Assembly: GCA_021812385.1 (NCBI GenBank) | Contig: JAKANO010000001.1 | Location: 186,001 to 250,000, forward strand | Direction of reading: 5' to 3' | From: Pseudomonadota bacterium | GTDB lineage: Bacteria > Pseudomonadota > Gammaproteobacteria > Burkholderiales > Thiobacteraceae | DNA: 64,000 bases | Part shown: positions 53,225-60,600 of the stretch, one piece after another | Layout: each line of letters begins with the position of its first letter | How positions within the stretch are numbered: position 1 is the first letter of the stretch | The notes under the pieces: model-generated | Database searches by the model: none | Seen by the model: only the letters and a program-made list of their open reading frames with translations | Told to the model about the DNA's origin: nothing | Program-made: the position numbers and the translations under genes

Positions 53225-55206
53225 GCGCATTGACATGGAAACTAAAACGCCTACAAGCGATGGGGCTGCCGGAAATCGGCTATCGCGTCCGGCAGATGCT
53301 GCATACAAACCTGGAAGCATGCGGCCTTGGCCGGGCGCGTCCTGGGCCACCAGTGGAAGCGGTGCCACAAAGCGCTTGGGTCGATGTTTTGCCCAATGGC
53401 ATTTCGCCCCTGCCCTACATCGTCGCGGCCAATCGTATTTTGGCCGGACATTGGGACGTGTTCTCGTTGCACGATATCGCATTGGGTTTTCCGCCCGTTT
53501 GGAATCGCGATCCCAAATCGGGGTGCGAAGCGCCGCTGGCGTTCGGCAAGACGCTTAACTACCGCGACGAGTCCGTGGTCGGCGACATCAAATATTTGTG
53601 GGAACCGAATCGCCATCTAGAGCTCGTGACGTTGGCGCAAGCCTATCGTCTGAGCGGCGATGCGCGGTATGCGGAAGGCTGTCGCGTGCTGCTGCTTTCT
53701 TGGTTCGAACAATGCCCCTACCCCTTGGGGCCGAACTGGACGAGTTCGCTCGAACATGCCGTGCGCCTGACCAACTGGACAGTCGCATGGCATCTGCTCG
53801 GCGGCGAAAGCAGTCCACTATTCGCGGGCGAGGCCGGCGCGGAATTCCGCCGTCGCTGGTTGGAGTCGGTGTATCTGCATTGCCGTTTCATCGCCGGCCA
53901 TTTCTCGCGCTTCTCTTCCGCCAACAATCATCTGTTCGGCGAATACATGGGGCTGTTCATCGCCGCGCTGAACTGGCCATGCTGGAAGGAAAGTGCGCAC
54001 TGGCGCGATCAGGCGATGATCGGGCTGGAGAATGAAGCGCGCAAGCAGAATGCGCCGGACGGCGTGAACCGCGAACAGGCGACCTGGTATCACCACGAAG
54101 TGGCGGACATGATGTTGCTGTGCGGGCTGTTCGGGCGCGCCCATGGCTACGACTTCAGCGCAAGGTACTGGGTGCGGCTGGAAGCGATGCTGACGTTTAT
54201 CGCATCGATCATGGACGTGGCCGGCCAAGTGCCGATGATCGGCGATGCAGACGATGCGGTCATGGTGCGCTTCTCGCGCGAGGCGGGCTTCAATCCTTAT
54301 CGTTCCTTGCTCGCCAGCGGCGCGGTGCTGTTTCAGCGCACCGATTTCGCTGCCAAGGCAGGGCGCTACGATGACAAGACGCGCTGGTTAATGGGCGATG
54401 CGGCGAGCGGGATGTTCGACCAACTGCGCCAGCCCGAGCGCGAACGGCCGGCTCCGCGCCGGGCATTTGCCGAAGGCGGCTACTACATTCTCGGCGACCA
54501 TCTGGATACGCCGGAGGAAATTCGCCTGGTGATCGATGCCGGCGCGCTCGGCTATTTGTCCATCGCCGCGCATGGCCACGCCGATGCCTTGGCGTTTACC
54601 TTGTCGGTGGCGGGACGCGAAATGCTGATCGATCCCGGCACCTATGCTTACCACACGCAAAAGCGCTGGCGTGATTACTTTCGCGGCACGTCCGCGCACA
54701 ATACGCTGCGCATCGATGCCCTGGATCAATCCGAAATCGGCGGCAACTTCATGTGGCTGCGCAAAGCCAATGCGCGCTGCATGGAATGGCGCTGCGATGC
54801 GGAGACCGAGCAATTTACCGGCGAGCACGATGGCTATGCCCGCTTGCAAGATCCGGTGCGGCATCGGCGCACGATACGACTGGAAAAATCGGCGCGGCGT
54901 ATCCGGGTCGGGGACACACTGGATTGTGCCGGCGAACACCTGGTGGAATTGCACTGGCATTTCAGCGAGTCGTGCCGAGTCACGCTGGCTGAGCGGCGGG
55001 TGGTGGCGCGTCACGGCGCCGTCACATTGGAGATGAACATGCCCGGCGTGGATTGGTCGCCGAACCTGGTGCGCGGACTGGAAATTCCGCCCTTAGGCTG
55101 GGTGTCGCACCGTTTCGACGAAAAAACGCCCACGACTACGGTCGTATGGCGCGGCCGCATCCAAGGCACGACCACGCTGGAAACCGAGTTCAAGCTGGCA
55201 TTCTAA
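53221..55206 (+). CDS. Heparinase II/III-like protein without signal peptide
   Basis: 661 residues. N-terminal ~85 residues GLPEIGYRVRQML, then the alginate-lyase-like toroid (WEPNRHLELVTLAQAYRLSG, NNHLFGEYMGLFIAALNWP) and the heparinase beta domain (AHGHADALAFTLSVAGREMLIDPGTYAYH, GTSAHNTLRIDALDQSE). No signal peptide is visible, so its location is unclear; homologues in capsule loci share this layout. Last gene of the co-directional EPS block; an inverted repeat follows. Confidence 0.85.
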   Translation: MSALTWKLKRLQAMGLPEIGYRVRQMLHTNLEACGLGRARPGPPVEAVPQSAWVDVLPNGISPLPYIVAANRILAGHWDVFSLHDIALGFPPVWNRDPKSGCEAPLAFGKTLNYRDESVVGDIKYLWEPNRHLELVTLAQAYRLSGDARYAEGCRVLLLSWFEQCPYPLGPNWTSSLEHAVRLTNWTVAWHLLGGESSPLFAGEAGAEFRRRWLESVYLHCRFIAGHFSRFSSANNHLFGEYMGLFIAALNWPCWKESAHWRDQAMIGLENEARKQNAPDGVNREQATWYHHEVADMMLLCGLFGRAHGYDFSARYWVRLEAMLTFIASIMDVAGQVPMIGDADDAVMVRFSREAGFNPYRSLLASGAVLFQRTDFAAKAGRYDDKTRWLMGDAASGMFDQLRQPERERPAPRRAFAEGGYYILGDHLDTPEEIRLVIDAGALGYLSIAAHGHADALAFTLSVAGREMLIDPGTYAYHTQKRWRDYFRGTSAHNTLRIDALDQSEIGGNFMWLRKANARCMEWRCDAETEQFTGEHDGYARLQDPVRHRRTIRLEKSARRIRVGDTLDCAGEHLVELHWHFSESCRVTLAERRVVARHGAVTLEMNMPGVDWSPNLVRGLEIPPLGWVSHRFDEKTPTTTVVWRGRIQGTTTLETEFKLAF

Positions 55207-55217
55207 AAACGGCGATT

Positions 55218-55322
55218 AACCGCAGAGGACGCGGAGGAATGGCAAGGACTGGGTCTGATGCCGGCCCCGTCCAATTCGCTTGGAATTTTAATTACTCAGC
55301 GTCCTTCGCGTCCTCTGCGGTT
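55218..55322. repeat. Long inverted repeat after the EPS operon
   Basis: Arms AACCGCAGAGGACGCGGAGG (55218-) and the near-perfect reverse complement (55302-55322, TCCTTCGCGTCCTCTGCGGTT) enclose about 64 bp. The AACCGCAGAGGACGC motif is a dispersed palindrome I recall from many Proteobacteria. It may end the EPS transcript or be a repeat insertion. Confidence 0.75.
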
Positions 55323-55454
55323 CAACTGATTTTTCAGGTTCTTCCTGACTCGCCTGTATAGGTCTTGATTCATCAGGCGGTCATGATCGAACGCTATGTT
55401 GGCCGCAATCGATATTCACTCGAATGCTTTCACAGCAAGCAAGGGAGATACACT

Positions 55455-57302
55455 ATGAATAAGCTCACGCAATGCACGGTCGCGGTCGTGGCCGCGTTGT
55501 CCAGCACCTTCGTTTTCGCCGCGCAGACCGCGACGCCGATCAAGCACGTGATCGTCGTCATCGGCGAGAATGTCTCGTTCGACACCCTGTTCGGCGCCTA
55601 TGCGCCGCCGCCGGGGCAATCGATCTTGAACCTGCGTTCCCGGGGTATCGTCAATGGCGACGGCGCGCCGGGGCCGAATTACGCGCAAGCGGTGCAGCGC
55701 CTGGGCAGCAATCGCCACGGGCTGTATACCGTCGATCCGCTGCGCCTCGATGCCTATGAAAAGTTGCCGCAGCCCTTGCTCACCGGCGTGTACAACCCGC
55801 AAACGCTGCAACTGTTCGGCAATATTCCCGATGCGCGCTTCGCCGGCTTACAGGCGAATGGACCGTTCCAGATCACCCAATTCGTCAACTACTTCGATCC
55901 CACGGCCGCGACCGGCGATCCGGTGCATCGCTTTTTCCAGATGTGGCAGCAAACCGCCGGAAATAATAAGCGGCTCGATATGTTTGCCTGGGTTGCCGAG
56001 ACCGCCGGCCAGGGCGGCGACACCCCCGGCGTGACAGCGGACAACCCTGGCCAGGGCGGGGAGTTGATGGGCTTCTTCAACATGGCGACGGGCGATGCGC
56101 CGTTCTTCAAATCGCTGGCCGAGCAATACGCCATGAGCGATAACTACCACCAGTCCATCATGGGCGGCACCGGCGCGAATTTCTTCGCCATCGCCACCGC
56201 CGACGTGGCGGTTTACAACACGAACGGCAAACTCGCGACGCCGCCCGCCAATCAAATCGAAAATCCGGATCCGCAAGCGCGCACCGCCAATTTCTACACC
56301 CAGGACGGCTATGCCGGCGGCTCCTACGTACATTGCGCCGACCCCTCGCAACCGGGTGTGGGCGCGATTCTGGAGGTGCTGGAAAAACACGAACGCCGCA
56401 GCAACTGCGCACGCGGCGCGTATTATCTGGTGAACAATTACGACGCGCCGTATACCTTGGACGGCAGCCCCAAGACGCTGGGCGCGGATAAATTCGTTTA
56501 TCCGCCGCAGCACGTACCCACTATCGGCGAAGCACTCTCGGCGAAAAATATCGACTGGAAATGGTACACCGGCGGACGCGACGCGGCGGACGTCACCAGC
56601 GATGCGCTTTATGCGCTGATCCGCAGCCTGGTGCAATTGCAAGTGCCGCCCGGCACGCCGCCAACCGTCGTCGACGCCATCGCCTTTTCCCAAACGCAAC
56701 CGCTGCTCTACAACAGCATCGGCGACCCGCACAATGGTTCGGCGGTGGTGGTCGGCGGCCCGCTCAAGGACAACCTGAAAGGCCTGGCCACGATGTACCG
56801 GGACATCGCCGACAATAGCCTGCCGGCAGTCTCCTTCGTGGTGCCGAAGAATCTGGATAGCGGCCATCCCGGTTATTCCGCGCCGGCGCGCTACGAATTG
56901 TTCGTAAAGGATTTGCTGCAACGGGTACAAGCGAACCCAGCCTTGTGGAAAGACACGGCGATCCTGGTGACGACGGACGAAGGCGGCGGTTACTTCGACA
57001 GCGGCCCGATTCAAAATATCGACTTCTTCGGCGACGGACCGCGCATCCCGCTGCTCGCGATCTCGCCCTATGCTAAGCAGGGCCACGTCGATCACACCTA
57101 CTATGATCACGCGTCCGTCCTCAAATTCATCGAGCGCAATTGGAAGCTGAAACCGCTCTCCAAGCGCAGCCGCGACAACCTGCCCAACCCCGTTGCCAAC
57201 AAGCATGATCCGTATCTGCCGCGCAATGCGCCGGCGGTGGGCGATCTGATGCAGTTGTTCGAGTTTGATGGCGATCGCGAACACAAGCGCCGCGACGATT
57301 GA
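55455..57302 (+). CDS. Exported phosphoesterase (phospholipase C / acid phosphatase AcpA-like)
   Basis: 615 residues. Signal peptide ending FVFAAQT; the phosphoesterase (PF04185) fold starts at once with IKHVIVVIGENVSFDTLFG, holding the metal-binding Glu-Asn pair. Further conserved parts: SDNYHQSIMGGTGANFF, VTTDEGGGYFDSG and YYDHASVLKFIERNWKL with Asp/His ligands. AGGGAGA lies upstream of ATG 55455; the longer frame from 55365 has a non-signal leader and is less likely. It hydrolyses phosphomonoesters or phospholipids in relatives; substrate here unknown. Confidence 0.88.
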   Translation: MNKLTQCTVAVVAALSSTFVFAAQTATPIKHVIVVIGENVSFDTLFGAYAPPPGQSILNLRSRGIVNGDGAPGPNYAQAVQRLGSNRHGLYTVDPLRLDAYEKLPQPLLTGVYNPQTLQLFGNIPDARFAGLQANGPFQITQFVNYFDPTAATGDPVHRFFQMWQQTAGNNKRLDMFAWVAETAGQGGDTPGVTADNPGQGGELMGFFNMATGDAPFFKSLAEQYAMSDNYHQSIMGGTGANFFAIATADVAVYNTNGKLATPPANQIENPDPQARTANFYTQDGYAGGSYVHCADPSQPGVGAILEVLEKHERRSNCARGAYYLVNNYDAPYTLDGSPKTLGADKFVYPPQHVPTIGEALSAKNIDWKWYTGGRDAADVTSDALYALIRSLVQLQVPPGTPPTVVDAIAFSQTQPLLYNSIGDPHNGSAVVVGGPLKDNLKGLATMYRDIADNSLPAVSFVVPKNLDSGHPGYSAPARYELFVKDLLQRVQANPALWKDTAILVTTDEGGGYFDSGPIQNIDFFGDGPRIPLLAISPYAKQGHVDHTYYDHASVLKFIERNWKLKPLSKRSRDNLPNPVANKHDPYLPRNAPAVGDLMQLFEFDGDREHKRRDD

Positions 57303-57313
57303 AAATGCCTTGT

Positions 57314-57378
57314 ACGTAGGGGTGAGGCATGCCTCGCCCGCTAACAAACACGGGTCGGGCATGCACGGATCCCTACGT
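57314..57378. repeat. Inverted repeat (ACGTAGGG...CCCTACGT)
   Basis: Outer arms ACGTAGGG (57314-57321) and CCCTACGT (57371-57378) enclose GTGAGGCATGCCTCGCCC and GGTCGGGCATGC, which can pair in part. Its GGGTGAGGC core is shared with the repeat at 7029-7077, suggesting a dispersed family. Confidence 0.7.
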
Positions 57379-57396
57379 TAGAAGGAGAAAATCACG

Positions 57397-57618
57397 ATGC
57401 AGACGTTTCAAGCTTTTGTATGTGTGGTTGTATTGCTAGGTGTCGCTGGCTGCGGCAAGAGCAACCCTGATCCACAAGTCGAAGCATGCGTAGAAAGAGG
57501 CGTGTCTTATTTCAAAGAAGTGGGTTCGTACCCAACCCTGAAAAGCGCGCCAAACGCAGGACGGTCAGCAGAAGAAGTTGCACGTGAGCGGTGCAATCGC
57601 ACCACCACTGCTTTTTGA
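57397..57618 (+). CDS. Small lipoprotein
   Basis: 73 residues. Hydrophobic N-terminus with lipobox GVAGC (Cys19), then a short polar mature part with two more cysteines (EACVERG, RERCNRT). An AGAAGGAGAAA ribosome site lies 9 bp upstream of the ATG, which supports real translation despite the small size. No family recognised. Confidence 0.7.
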   Translation: MQTFQAFVCVVVLLGVAGCGKSNPDPQVEACVERGVSYFKEVGSYPTLKSAPNAGRSAEEVARERCNRTTTAF

Positions 57619-57635
57619 AAAGAAGCATTCGAGCA

Positions 57636-57998
57636 ATGGCAAAAATCAAAATACACGCGGGAAATTTTCCAAAGGGTGATGCCATGATGCACTTTAGCCA
57701 AATCGTTCTTCCATGGCAGTCTGGCGATGGTTTTTTCGGTGGTAAAACCATAGCCCTCACCGAACTCGAAGAAATTGATGTGGCATCTGAAGAAAGCGTT
57801 AAGCGCATTGGCGGCACGATTGGTTGGGGTGCGGCCGGTGCTTTAGTTCTCGGGCCGGTTGGTCTCTTGGCTGGATTGTTGCTGGGCGGAAAAAAGACAG
57901 AAGTGACTTTCGTAGCCAAATTCAAAGGCGATAGAAAGATGCTCGGTTCCACCGACAGCAAAACCTATAAAACCATGATGGCCGCCGTCTTCAAGTAA
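57636..57998 (+). CDS. Hypothetical protein with glycine-rich hydrophobic hairpin
   Basis: 120 residues from ATG 57636 (MAKIKIHAG). A mixed N-terminal domain, then a Gly/Leu-rich hydrophobic segment (about 68-90, GTIGWGAAGALVLGPVGLLAG) that could enter the membrane, and a basic C-terminal strand region. Longer in-frame start at 57591 lacks a ribosome site. Not recognised. It begins 18 bp after the lipoprotein gene and may be co-transcribed. Confidence 0.6.
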   Translation: MAKIKIHAGNFPKGDAMMHFSQIVLPWQSGDGFFGGKTIALTELEEIDVASEESVKRIGGTIGWGAAGALVLGPVGLLAGLLLGGKKTEVTFVAKFKGDRKMLGSTDSKTYKTMMAAVFK

Positions 57999-58103
57999 TG
58001 ACAACTTCTTCTAACAATCGCTTCGAGAGGGACGCTCTGCCAGCAAGCTTCGCTTGCCGTCTCCGCGCCCCTCAAGCTAAACGATATGCGCAACTCTCTG
58101 CTG

Positions 58104-58324
58104 GCAACATAACGGCAATCTTCGTGCCGTAGCGTGTGCCGCTTCACCGCACGCAACTTCGCTATATGATCCCGATATCCAACGGCGCAGTGCGTAGGTT
58201 GGGTTACGGCGCAAACAAACGCGCCTAACCCAACCTACGATATGCGCCGTCCGACGCTTGCAACATAACGGCAACCTTCGTGACGTAGCGTGTATCGATT
58301 CACTGCACGCATCGTCGCTACATG
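58104..58324. repeat. 65-bp direct repeats flanking a REP-like palindrome
   Basis: The 323-bp spacer before the exosortase gene holds two 65-bp direct repeats, 58104-58168 and 58260-58324 (both starting GCAACATAACGGCAA and ending ATG), with several differences, period 156 bp. Between them is the perfect 14-bp palindrome CGTAGGTTGGGTTA / TAACCCAACCTACG (58193-58239). The second repeat's final ATG is the exosortase start codon. A smaller hairpin GCAAGC-TTC-GCTTGC lies near 58041. Confidence 0.8.
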
Positions 58325-58898
58325 TTCCCAACTTCCACCGGCAGCGCTACTTTTTCCGCGGACGCTCTGCTAAAGGCGGACCGACCGCAACCACGCCCGC
58401 TATGGTTACAGGCACTGCTGTTCGGCGCGGTATTCTTGCTGCTGCAATCCGGCTTCGGCGCATTGCGCGGCACCTGGGTCGAGCGCCTGGCGATCGACAC
58501 CGTCACCGTCAAGAGCGCCGCCTGGTCGTTCCGCGCGCTCACGCCCGAGGTCGCGGTGGAAGCCGTGGGCACGCGGCTCAAGGCGCCCGGTGGCGGCATC
58601 AACATCATCAACGGCTGCGAGGGCACGGAAGTGCTGTTCCTGTTGTATGCCGCCTTCGTCGCGGCGCTGTTGCCCTAGCGCGCGCCAGTCCGGCATGTTG
58701 GCGGGCACGCTGCTGGTGTTCGTGCTCAACCTGGGCCGCATCCTCACGCTGTTCTATGCCTACCGCTCGGACAAGCGCTGGTTCGACTTGCTGCACGGCA
58801 CCGTCGCGCCGCTGCTGCTGATCGCCCTGAGCGCGCTGTTTTTCCTGTTCTGGCTGGAGCGTCATGGTGTATCCGAAACCGCGCAAGAAGCTGCCTGA
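58322..58898 (+). pseudogene. Compact exosortase family protein, interrupted by a frameshift
   Basis: The frame from ATG 58322 gives membrane segments and the catalytic block INGCEGTEVLFLLYAAFVAALLP, then stops at TAG 58676. One base further on, the frame continues with ARQSGMLAGTLLVFVLNLGRILTLFY and DLLHGTVAPLLL to TGA 58898. Joined, the two halves supply the exosortase Cys, the two Arg positions (RQSG, NLGRI) and the His, with a total of ~190 residues, the size of XrtH/XrtM-type exosortases. A +1 base (or loss of two) around 58673-58680 explains the break. It may be a true pseudogene, a sequencing error or, less likely, programmed slippage. The next gene, a membrane partner, overlaps its end. 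Confidence 0.72.
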
Positions 58899-59478
58899 AG
58901 CGGCCCTGCGTTTCGTGCTGGCGCTGCTGGTGCTGCTTGCGCTCAACCATGCGTATGCCAAGTCCTTGACCGAGGCGCTGCTCCCGCTGATACGCTGGGA
59001 AATCGCGCAACTCGACGACGACTATCGCGTGCTCGTTCTGGCGCTGAGCCGGCAAGGCGCGGACACTGTGATCCGCCTGGATGTCGGGCTGGCGCACGAC
59101 ATCGTGGTCGGCGCACGCGTGCTGCCGACCGACCCGCGCGCCCGCGCCAACGTCAGCACCCTGGCCGGGCACATCACGCAAGCGGCGCTGCTGTGCCTGG
59201 CCGTGATCCTGGCCTTGCCCGCACGCGGCGCGATGGAATACCCGCTACGCGCGCCGGTCGCCTGCGCCGGCCTCGCACTGCTGCTCCTGGTCGACGTGCC
59301 CTTCGTGCTGTGGGCGGAATTGTGGGACATCCACAGTTCCGCACTCGACCCCGGACGCGTCTCGCTGCTGCTGTGGCGCGATTTCCTGCAAGGCGGTGGG
59401 CGCTTTGTGCTGGGCTTGGGGCTTGGGGTGTTGGCGGTGGCGGTGGCGGCGGGGCAGGTACTGGCTACGCGGCGCTAA
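58864..59478 (+). CDS. Exosortase-associated membrane protein
   Basis: 204 residues. One N-terminal transmembrane segment (about 14-30), a ~75-residue extracytoplasmic loop, then three further segments (about 100-118, 127-150, 178-198). It overlaps the end of the exosortase frame by 35 bp, an arrangement I recall for membrane proteins encoded beside XrtH-type exosortases. Its frame is intact although the exosortase is broken. Function unknown. Confidence 0.6.
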   Translation: MVYPKPRKKLPEAALRFVLALLVLLALNHAYAKSLTEALLPLIRWEIAQLDDDYRVLVLALSRQGADTVIRLDVGLAHDIVVGARVLPTDPRARANVSTLAGHITQAALLCLAVILALPARGAMEYPLRAPVACAGLALLLLVDVPFVLWAELWDIHSSALDPGRVSLLLWRDFLQGGGRFVLGLGLGVLAVAVAAGQVLATRR

Positions 59479-59847
59479 CAGTCACCTTACCTATAGCCCG
59501 AACGGGCTATGCATTTTGACTATGGGGGGCTTTGTTTGTCATATCCGTCGATTATGCTGCGACGAATGAAACCAATATTGTGTTCTTCTGAGAACCGTTT
59601 CTTCACGTCAAATCCTTTTTAAGGTTGGTCAGACTTGATGTTAAGCCGCTGCCAATTTGCGGCCCCGCATCGGAGCGCGTAGCTGGTGCTCGGGTTGAGT
59701 GAGCTACAAGGCTCTGCATGAGCGCTATCCCGCGATAAAGTGCATCTGGGGTTTACGCCAATCCATTTCCGCAGTATGAACGGACTATTGTAATAAATAC
59801 GCTGCTGGACACTGATGCGGTACAAATAAACTACGAGGAGTGGGCAG
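59479..59847. other. Spacer with one terminator-like hairpin
   Basis: 369 bp. ATAGCCC-GAAC-GGGCTAT (about 59495-59512) could be a weak terminator for the exosortase pair, though the T run is poor. Beyond it no reading frame or RNA is convincing. The last ~40 bp hold the AGGAG ribosome site of the PEP-CTERM gene. Confidence 0.45.
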
Positions 59848-60480
59848 GTGAAAACGGTAAAAACGTTTCTTGGGGTAGCAGTTTTCTTCTGTGGTTTGTT
59901 AGCTGCGGCCACTGCCAGCGGTTCAGTTACTATTGTAGAGAACTCACCGCCCTTGGGGAGTCCGGTAGGCGTTTTTATGGGGAATCTTCGCCTGTCACAA
60001 GCCGCCTACTATGTCGCAGTGGGGAGCGCTTTTCAATACACAGTTACCCTTGACTTTTCTGCCTCCGGTGGGTATTGGGATTACGTTGGTTCGTTGGAGT
60101 TCGGTCTTGATTTTGGGGATTCGACGTTTGAAGTATTTAATACACCCAAAATTGCCGGGGATGGTACGCAGACATTTATTCAAGCGGCCGGGTCGGTTTC
60201 CCATTCCTATGGGAGCGCAGGTACTTTTGCAGTAACGCCTTTCCTCCTAGGGTACGACGCCCAAGCATCAAATGCTACGTCGGTTGCCTGGCTATATGGC
60301 CCGGGCCAAGTAACGAGGGTTGGGCAGACACCAACTTCGTACCTGGAGCCTTCGGCAATTTCCTATGCCACGGTTTTCGCAGTTCCTGAGGCCAACACAT
60401 GGACTATGTTTATTTTAGGTATTTTACTGGTAGTTTTTTCGATGGTGCGTGCACGCGGTTTTCGAAAGGATGGGCAATAA
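59848..60480 (+). CDS. PKD-like protein with PEP-CTERM-type sorting tail
   Basis: 210 residues. GTG start 9 bp after GAGGAG; signal peptide ending ATASG; a central beta domain with a PKD-like pattern (LDFGDSTFEV, SVSHSYGSAGTFAVTPF); and a C-terminal sorting tail: PEA tripeptide in VPEANTW, a 17-residue hydrophobic segment and a basic end ARGFRK. The canonical tail is PEP; here the third residue is Ala (codon GCC). It is a likely substrate of exosortase B or of the nearby broken exosortase. No similar tail is seen elsewhere in the window. Confidence 0.8.
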   Translation: MKTVKTFLGVAVFFCGLLAAATASGSVTIVENSPPLGSPVGVFMGNLRLSQAAYYVAVGSAFQYTVTLDFSASGGYWDYVGSLEFGLDFGDSTFEVFNTPKIAGDGTQTFIQAAGSVSHSYGSAGTFAVTPFLLGYDAQASNATSVAWLYGPGQVTRVGQTPTSYLEPSAISYATVFAVPEANTWTMFILGILLVVFSMVRARGFRKDGQ

Positions 60481-60600
60481 AAAATAACATGACGTGTTTG
60501 TTGTTTATTTTGTTGGAGTGCGATCCGATAAATTGCGGTAGTCGCTATCTGATTTGACGCTTCGCGGTATCCTTTCCGAAAGTGATATTTCAAGCTTGTG

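Noticed and set aside
55848..57362. 504-codon minus-strand frame opposite the phosphoesterase
   Set aside because: High-GC shadow frame; the plus-strand protein has clear family motifs and a signal peptide, the minus-strand one has neither.
58000..58330. CRISPR array
   Set aside because: Only two diverged 65-bp copies with a single 91-bp spacer that is itself a palindrome; no cas genes in the window.
58660..58690. Programmed ribosomal frameshift in the exosortase
   Set aside because: There is no clear slippery heptamer or downstream stem; a mutation or sequence error is simpler.
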